Source: SIG672 sp045580325 (GTDB taxonomy: Bacteria; Bacillota; Clostridia; Oscillospirales; CAG-272). Taken from it: DNA of 64,000 nucleotides. Under the pieces are notes generated by a model. It saw only the letters and a list, made by a program, of their open reading frames with translations. It ran no database searches and was not told the DNA's origin. This document shows positions 59,155-64,000 of this stretch, one piece after another. Position numbers and translations under genes: made by a program. Where the stretch lies: the NCBI GenBank assembly GCA_045580325.1, contig JAZNNR010000005.1:71878-135877 (forward strand), read 5' to 3'. Positions within the stretch are counted from its first letter, which is position 1. Each line of letters opens with the position of its first letter.

Positions 59155-60525
59155 ATGGGAGGAAAAAGCCTGTCAAAGGATTTTACACAAGGAAATATAG
59201 CCCGACAGCTTTTTTTCTTTGCGATACCCTTCATGGCGTCAAACGCACTTCAAGTGTTATACAGTACCATCGATATGATCATTGTCGGAGAGTTTGTGGG
59301 GACGCCCGGACTTTCGGCCGTTTCACAGAGCAGTCAAATCGTTAATTTTGCAACGATGGTTTGCCTTGGTTTTTCCAATGCAGGGCAGGTCCTTTTAGCA
59401 CAAGCGCTTGGTGCGAAAAAGCGAAAAGAAATGAACGATATCATCGGCACGCTTTTCACTTTTGTTAGCGTTATTGCGCTGATATTCACTGGCGCTATGC
59501 TTTGTGCGCAGGGATGGATCCTGGACACGATGAAGATTCCCGATGAATCGTACGATATGGCAAGAGATTATCTTGTTATCTGCGCCTCTGGACTCATCTT
59601 CACAGCCGGGTATAATTTGGTTTCCGCCGTTCTTCGCGGAATGGGAGATGCCAAGCGCCCGTTTTTGTTCATTGGCATCGCGTCTTTGGTCAATCTCGTG
59701 CTTGATATTCTGTTTACCGGCATTCTCGGTTGGGGTGTCGCAGGTGCTGCATGGGCAACGATCATCGGCCAGGCGGTATCCTTTGTTTTCTCCTTGATTT
59801 ATCTTTTTCGCAAAAAGGAGTCCTTCGGATTTGATTTTAAGATACAAAGCTTCGCACCGAAATGGAAGTACGTTGGCATGATTGCCGGGCTTGGAACCCC
59901 TATGGCGATACAATCCGGCTGTATCAATCTTTCCATGCTCGTTGTCAACGCCATGATAAACGAGATCGGCGTTGTGGCATCCGCAACGTTTGGCGTGGGT
60001 GTGAGAATCGACGATATCGTAAACAAGATCTCGCAGGGCATTCAATATGCCGCCGTTCCGATGATCAGCCAAAACATCGGGGCTGCCCAGCTTGACCGCT
60101 CGAAAAAGGTTGTCCGTGTGGCGTGGATTTACTCTGCGATCCTGACGATCTTCTTTATGGTGTTGTATGTAACGCTTGGAAAGCAGCTCTTTATGATCTT
60201 TTCTGATGACCCCTTGGTTCATGAAATGTCCAGTGAATTTATTAAAGCGATCCTTTGGATGTTCCCGGCCTTTTCGATGATGCGCGGAAGTGGCGCGTTT
60301 ATACAGGGCATCGGCAACGCCAAATTGAGTATGGTCCTTGCGCTTCTTGACGGCGTTGTCCTCCGAATTGGTCTTAGCTGGCTCTTTGGTATCTACCTTG
60401 GTTGGGGATTCTTTGGCTTTGTGCTTGGCTACGGCCTTGCGCCTTACGGATATGCGATTCCGAGTACGATCTACTTCCTGGCGGGAAAGTGGCAGAGGCG
60501 AAAAGCCCTGGCGGAAAACATATGA
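59155..60525 (+). CDS. MATE family efflux transporter
   Basis: A 456-residue membrane protein with about twelve transmembrane segments in two similar halves. Typical MATE segments are DMIIVGEFVGTPGLSAVSQS, GFSNAGQVLLAQALGAKKR, SAVLRGMGDAKRPFLFIG and, in the second half, ISQGIQYAAVPMISQNIGA. Ion-coupled export of cationic drugs is the known family role. ATG 59155 follows GGAGATGATGG. It may contribute to the putative drug-resistance set with the TipAS and EamA genes. Confidence 0.93.
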   Translation: MGGKSLSKDFTQGNIARQLFFFAIPFMASNALQVLYSTIDMIIVGEFVGTPGLSAVSQSSQIVNFATMVCLGFSNAGQVLLAQALGAKKRKEMNDIIGTLFTFVSVIALIFTGAMLCAQGWILDTMKIPDESYDMARDYLVICASGLIFTAGYNLVSAVLRGMGDAKRPFLFIGIASLVNLVLDILFTGILGWGVAGAAWATIIGQAVSFVFSLIYLFRKKESFGFDFKIQSFAPKWKYVGMIAGLGTPMAIQSGCINLSMLVVNAMINEIGVVASATFGVGVRIDDIVNKISQGIQYAAVPMISQNIGAAQLDRSKKVVRVAWIYSAILTIFFMVLYVTLGKQLFMIFSDDPLVHEMSSEFIKAILWMFPAFSMMRGSGAFIQGIGNAKLSMVLALLDGVVLRIGLSWLFGIYLGWGFFGFVLGYGLAPYGYAIPSTIYFLAGKWQRRKALAENI

Positions 60526-60553
60526 TTTGCGAAAATATTGATTTGGTGACGTT

Positions 60554-61333
60554 ATGACGGTAAGTAAGAATCCATATCTTAAAAATTTGAACAAGATCGA
60601 ATTCGTCGTGACCTACGCCTGCACAGGGCGGTGCAAGCACTGTTCCGAGGGAGATCACACGTCATGTGGAGAACGGATCGATCCGCAAATTGCCGCAGAT
60701 GCGGTGCGAAAGATTGCGGCAGAGTATAATATCCAAACGGTTATGACCTTTGGCGGCGAGCCGCTTTTGTACACAGATGCGGTCAATGCGATCATGACGG
60801 CCGCCAAAGAGCTGAATATCCCCAAACGGCAAGTCATCACCAACGGCTATTTTTCAAAGAATGTCGACAAAATTCGTGAGGTTGCGGAGGGGCTTGCCAA
60901 GTGTGGCGTGAACGATCTGCTCTTGTCGGTGGATGCGTTCCATCAGGAAACAATACCACTTGACGTGGTGAAGCAGTTTGCCTCGGAAGCAAAGAAGTGC
61001 GGCATACCGATCCGCCTTCAGCCTGCGTGGCTCAGGAGTGCTGTGGACGACAATCCGTACAACAGAAAAACACGAGAGATTCTCGACAGCTTCGCGGATA
61101 TGGATATTACCGCAAACGAGGGAAACATCATTTTCCCCGAAGGAAATGCGCTGAAATATCTCGCGGAGTATTTCACGGACGAGCTCCCCGAAAATCCGTA
61201 CGTGGAAGATCCGCGCGACGTGCGGTGTGTGTCGTTCTCGCCAAACGGCGATGTTCTCGTGGGGAACGTGTATAGAAAAGATATTATGGAAATTATAAAG
61301 GATTATGCTCCATATGGTGATTTTAACTTGTAA
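60554..61333 (+). CDS. radical SAM protein
   Basis: A 259-residue protein. Three cysteines, at about 23, 27 and 30 (YACTGRCKHCSE), form the CxxxCxxC [4Fe-4S] motif of radical SAM enzymes, and FGGEPLL is the SAM-binding GGE motif. There is no SPASM-type cysteine-rich C-terminus, only one late cysteine (RCVSFSPNGDV), so extra clusters are not expected. The reaction cannot be told. No precursor peptide was noticed nearby. It starts 28 bases after the MATE gene; the upstream ribosome binding site is weak. Confidence 0.85.
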   Translation: MTVSKNPYLKNLNKIEFVVTYACTGRCKHCSEGDHTSCGERIDPQIAADAVRKIAAEYNIQTVMTFGGEPLLYTDAVNAIMTAAKELNIPKRQVITNGYFSKNVDKIREVAEGLAKCGVNDLLLSVDAFHQETIPLDVVKQFASEAKKCGIPIRLQPAWLRSAVDDNPYNRKTREILDSFADMDITANEGNIIFPEGNALKYLAEYFTDELPENPYVEDPRDVRCVSFSPNGDVLVGNVYRKDIMEIIKDYAPYGDFNL

Positions 61334-61353
61334 TTGTTAAGAGGGTCGTAAAA

Positions 61354-61773
61354 ATGAACTTAACTTATGATATGATGCTTAAATTACAATCTGTGGGTTT
61401 TGAATTTAAGCAGTTTGAACACGAATGCTCTCCGGGTATGGTTTATTATTATGATAACAAGGAATATACGATAGGCGGTGCCTGGGATGGAGCATCTTGT
61501 TCGGTGCACGAACAAAAAATAGCACGCGACGGAATATGGCTTCCCGATGAGGGGGATTTAGCGAGATGGTTGGAGTTAACTAATCACGATATAGAAATCA
61601 AATATTTTGATTCTTATTATCATGGCAAAGCAACCGATGAATTGGGAAATGTATTTGAGGGTGGCGGAGGTGATCTGCTGTGTTGCTTGTATAAAATGAT
61701 ATATAAAGTTTGCAAAAAGTCTAATGGAAGTATTAAACCTGAAAAAATTATTATATTGGAAATTGAGAAATAG
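61354..61773 (+). CDS. hypothetical protein
   Basis: A 139-residue protein with no family that I recognise. It contains several tryptophans and a GGAWDGASCSVHEQ stretch, then LPDEGDLARWLELTNHDIEI and a glycine run (EGGGGDLLCCLYKM), which suggests an alpha/beta or SMI1/KNR4-like immunity-type protein; that is only a guess. It lies between a radical SAM gene (20 bases) and a broken GNAT gene (37 bases) on the same strand. Its base composition is more AT-rich than its neighbours. AGGG precedes ATG at a workable distance. Confidence 0.6.
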   Translation: MNLTYDMMLKLQSVGFEFKQFEHECSPGMVYYYDNKEYTIGGAWDGASCSVHEQKIARDGIWLPDEGDLARWLELTNHDIEIKYFDSYYHGKATDELGNVFEGGGGDLLCCLYKMIYKVCKKSNGSIKPEKIIILEIEK

Positions 61774-61810
61774 AATTATTTCCTCTATCAGTTTTGAAAG
61801 AGAATAGACA

Positions 61811-62593
61811 ATGACTAACCAAGAAATATTAAAAATCGCGATGGCTCAGTCCGCCGTCGATCTCTCGGCGGATGCGAGTGACTTTGAAAAGAGCGAGAAC
61901 ATCATCGTCACATCTCGTGAGAACGATGGTGCAAGGCGGTATTTGAAGCTGCCGTTTTCCTGTCAGCTGGTGTCGTATGGCAACAACGTGGTGGCGTCGG
62001 TGTCGCCCGAATTCCGCGAGATCGCCGAGAATTACATCAACAAATATCCCGTCGAGCATCTGTTTGAAACGCCACATTTGCACGCGCTAAACGAGAAATT
62101 GATGGAAAAGGGGTAGAAGATCTGCTTTATGGCAGAGTATTTTTTGCCCGACATGGGCGCTCTGCGTGAACGGATCGTCGAAGGCGCCGACCCCTACGAA
62201 TTGAGATTGTTGACACAGTCTGACTTTGCCGACTTATACTTGCCCGAATGGTCGATTGCGCTTTGTAAGGACAGAAAGCATCTTGACGTGCTCGGCGTAG
62301 GCGCATATGACGGCGATCAGCTGATCGGCCTTGCGGGGTGCAGCGCCGACTGTGATACCATGTGGCAGATCGGCATTGACGTACTTCCCGCATATCGCAG
62401 GCAGGGAATTGCCTCGGCACTCACCAGCCGTCTTGCCATCGAGATTTTGAATCGCGGAAAAGTGCCGTTTTACTGCGCCGCTTGGTGCAATATAAAGTCC
62501 GTCCGCAACGCAGTCAAAAGCGGTTTCCGTCCTGCGTGGGTGGAAATGACGGCAAGACCCTGCGAGACGGTAGATGGGATGAATAAGAATTAA
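61811..62593 (+). pseudogene. GNAT acetyltransferase interrupted by an in-frame amber codon
   Basis: Two consecutive frames, 61811-62116 (101 residues) and 62129-62593 (154 residues), are in the same reading frame and separated by a single TAG at 62114-62116. Read through, they form one protein of about 260 residues: MTNQEILKIAMAQSAVDLSA, FETPHLHALNEKLMEKG, then KICFMAEYFLPDMG and a GNAT core IGIDVLPAYRRQGIASALTS. In relatives of this acetyltransferase the stop position holds glutamine (EKGQK), so a single CAG to TAG change is likely. It is a recent nonsense mutation, a sequencing error, or an amber codon that is suppressed. The second half lacks its own ribosome binding site. Confidence 0.85.
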
Positions 62594-62606
62594 GCGAGGT
62601 AAGAAT

Positions 62607-63335
62607 ATGGCAATGTGGAATCCGTGGAGAGGTTGCAAAAAGTGCAGCGACGGCTGTCTTTATTGCTATATCCACAAGGGCGACGCAAAGCGAGACATTG
62701 ATACGAGTATTATCGAAAAGACAAAGGACTTTGCAAAGCCCGTCGAACGCCTGAAAAACGGCAATTACAAAGTGAAATCGGGCATTGTATATACCTGCTT
62801 TTCCACCGATTTTCTTATCGAGGAAGCTGATGCGTGGCGTCGTGAGTGCTGGCAGATGATAAAGGAGCGAGATGATTGCACCTTTCTGTTTCTCACAAAG
62901 CGTATCGACAGATTTATGGACTGCATCCCCGATGATTGGGGTGACGGTTATGAAAATGTGGTCGTTTGTTGTACGGTCGAGAACCAAAAGAACGCAGACT
63001 ATAAGCTCGGAATTTTTGAAAAGCTCCCGATCAAGCATAAATGCATTACCGCACAGCCACTGATCGAAGCCATAGACATAGAACGGTATCTTGACGGCGT
63101 TGAGCTTGTGGTGGTCGGCGGTGAATCGGATACGAACGCAAGACCGCTCGACTACGCTTGGGTGCTTGATATCAGAGAGCAGTGCATAGGGAAAAACGTG
63201 TCATTTGAATTCAGACAATGCGGAACGCATTTTATCAAGGACGGCAAGGAGTATAAACTGCAGACAAAGGATCTGTGCCCTCAGGCAAGAAAAGCGGGTA
63301 TCAATTTCAAACGCAATGTTGGGGACAACGAGTAA
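62607..63335 (+). CDS. DUF5131 (phage Gp37/Gp68) family protein
   Basis: A 242-residue protein with MWNPWRGCKKCSDGCLYCYI, four cysteines (10, 13, 17 and 20) in the pattern of the DUF5131/Gp37-Gp68 family, related to radical SAM enzymes. FSTDFLIEEAD, LFLTKRIDRF and VVVGGESDTNARPLDYAWV are also family motifs. Members occur in bacterial genomes, phages and islands; the reaction is unknown. It starts 14 bases after the GNAT gene with GAGG before ATG. Confidence 0.86.
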   Translation: MAMWNPWRGCKKCSDGCLYCYIHKGDAKRDIDTSIIEKTKDFAKPVERLKNGNYKVKSGIVYTCFSTDFLIEEADAWRRECWQMIKERDDCTFLFLTKRIDRFMDCIPDDWGDGYENVVVCCTVENQKNADYKLGIFEKLPIKHKCITAQPLIEAIDIERYLDGVELVVVGGESDTNARPLDYAWVLDIREQCIGKNVSFEFRQCGTHFIKDGKEYKLQTKDLCPQARKAGINFKRNVGDNE

Positions 63336-63419
63336 TCCGCTTCTACGACTTGGATGGTAATTTAATAGAAGTGGGAACACCGATGTAATCATTAGATTCC
63401 AAATTGCAGGGATGAAAAA

Positions 63420-63995
63420 ATGAAAACATTTTACACAAGTGAACGAGAAGTATGGCGCGAGTGGCTTGCAGAACACTTTGAAACCGAAAGTGAGATCTGG
63501 TTTGTTTTTCCGATGAAGGAATCAGGCGATAAAGCGCTTTCCTATAACGATGCGGTTGAAGAGGCTCTTTGCTTTGGTTGGATCGACAGCATGATTAAGC
63601 ACATCGATCCTACGCATCGCGCGCAACGGTTTACACCGAGAAAAAAGGGAAGCCCCTACTCACGCCCAAACATAGAAAGACTGATTTGGCTTGACGAACA
63701 AGGAATGCTCCATCCAAGAATAAGGGATAGTGTGTTGCCGTTGATTCGAGAGCCGTATGTGTTTCCAACCGATATCCTTGATGCGATAAAGGTGGATGCG
63801 GTCGCGTGGGAAAACTATGGAAAATTCTCTGAGCCGTATAAACGAATTCGAATTGCTTATATCGATGCGGCAAGGAAACGTCCCGATGAGTTCAAAAAGC
63901 GGCTTGAAAGCTTTTTGAAAAAGACTCATGACGGGAAAATGATAGTTGGCTATGGCGGCATAGATAAGTATTATAAATGCCAAATTCCAATTTGA
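63420..63995 (+). CDS. YdeI/OmpD-associated family protein
   Basis: A 191-residue protein of the YdeI (OmdA) family. The N-terminal region REVWREWLAEHFETESEIWF and FGWIDSMIKHIDPTHRAQRF lead to PRKKGSPYSRPNIERLIWL and a C-terminal KRPDEFKKRLESFLKKTHDG segment, all typical. Some members protect against bacteriocins or oxidative stress; the molecular activity is unclear. It is the last gene in the window, stopping at 63995, and has an 84-base gap from the DUF5131 gene with AGGGATG before the start. Confidence 0.88.
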   Translation: MKTFYTSEREVWREWLAEHFETESEIWFVFPMKESGDKALSYNDAVEEALCFGWIDSMIKHIDPTHRAQRFTPRKKGSPYSRPNIERLIWLDEQGMLHPRIRDSVLPLIREPYVFPTDILDAIKVDAVAWENYGKFSEPYKRIRIAYIDAARKRPDEFKKRLESFLKKTHDGKMIVGYGGIDKYYKCQIPI

Positions 63996-64000
63996 CGGAG

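Noticed and set aside
59395..60594. A 399-codon minus-strand frame opposite the MATE gene
   Set aside because: His- and Lys-rich, no motifs, antisense to a clear twelve-segment transporter.

Overview
The window looks like a chromosomal segment of an uncultured anaerobic Clostridia-type Bacillota, probably from the gut. Supporting signs are the indolepyruvate:ferredoxin oxidoreductase, the YerC, HU and ComEC housekeeping genes, moderate GC with purine-rich ribosome binding sites and clear TTGACA/TATAAT promoters with 17-bp spacers, L-rhamnose catabolism, and a large set of SipW-type exported proteins. No replication origin, rRNA, CRISPR array or intact transposase was seen.

Layout. 1-9.1 kb is housekeeping: iorB-iorA (minus) diverge from a yerC-like regulator (plus), followed by a tRNA-Arg(CCG) and a minus-strand run of two M16 peptidase genes, a small unknown, lgt, folD and a membrane protein. 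9.1-19 kb (minus) holds a 2404-residue cyclic beta-1,2-glucan synthase-like GT84/GH94 protein, comEC and an HU gene. 19.1-21 kb (plus) holds a CDF transporter and a flavoprotein. 21-28 kb is deoxysugar metabolism: an AraC regulator divergent from rhaB-rhaA-rhaD, then a fucose/arabinose-type isomerase divergent from a second AraC regulator.

28.1-53.4 kb is the most interesting part: a two-armed SipW/TasA-type surface locus. The minus arm (36.1 to 28.1 kb) encodes two Ser/His signal peptidases followed by six exported proteins. Five have SipW-type N-termini and one has a PPQTGD-type cell-wall anchor. The plus arm (36.6 to 53.4 kb) encodes a third signal peptidase and three large proteins of about 746, 2190 and 2193 residues. 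Six of the exported proteins, including all three on the plus arm, have a recognisable TasA/CalY-like N-terminal domain. In the large ones it is fused to different cargo: beta-helix-like repeats, GLUG-like segments, InlB-type repeats plus a Hint (hedgehog/intein) domain, or a lectin-like domain plus BspA-type leucine-rich repeats. Two-hairpin elements with a common linker lie between several genes. My inference is a cell-anchored fibre or matrix system that displays variable adhesive domains.

53.6-64 kb looks like a genomic island. It starts with a tRNA-3'-end-like fragment and five GTGGTC repeats, resembling an integrase attachment region. A run of plus-strand accessory genes follows: an XRE regulator, a nuclease-helicase of the Schlafen-group-3/DUF2075 type, a NUDIX hydrolase, a DUF1295 protein, an EamA transporter, a free-standing TipAS domain, a MATE transporter, a radical SAM protein, an unknown, a GNAT acetyltransferase split by an in-frame amber codon, a DUF5131 protein and a YdeI-family protein.
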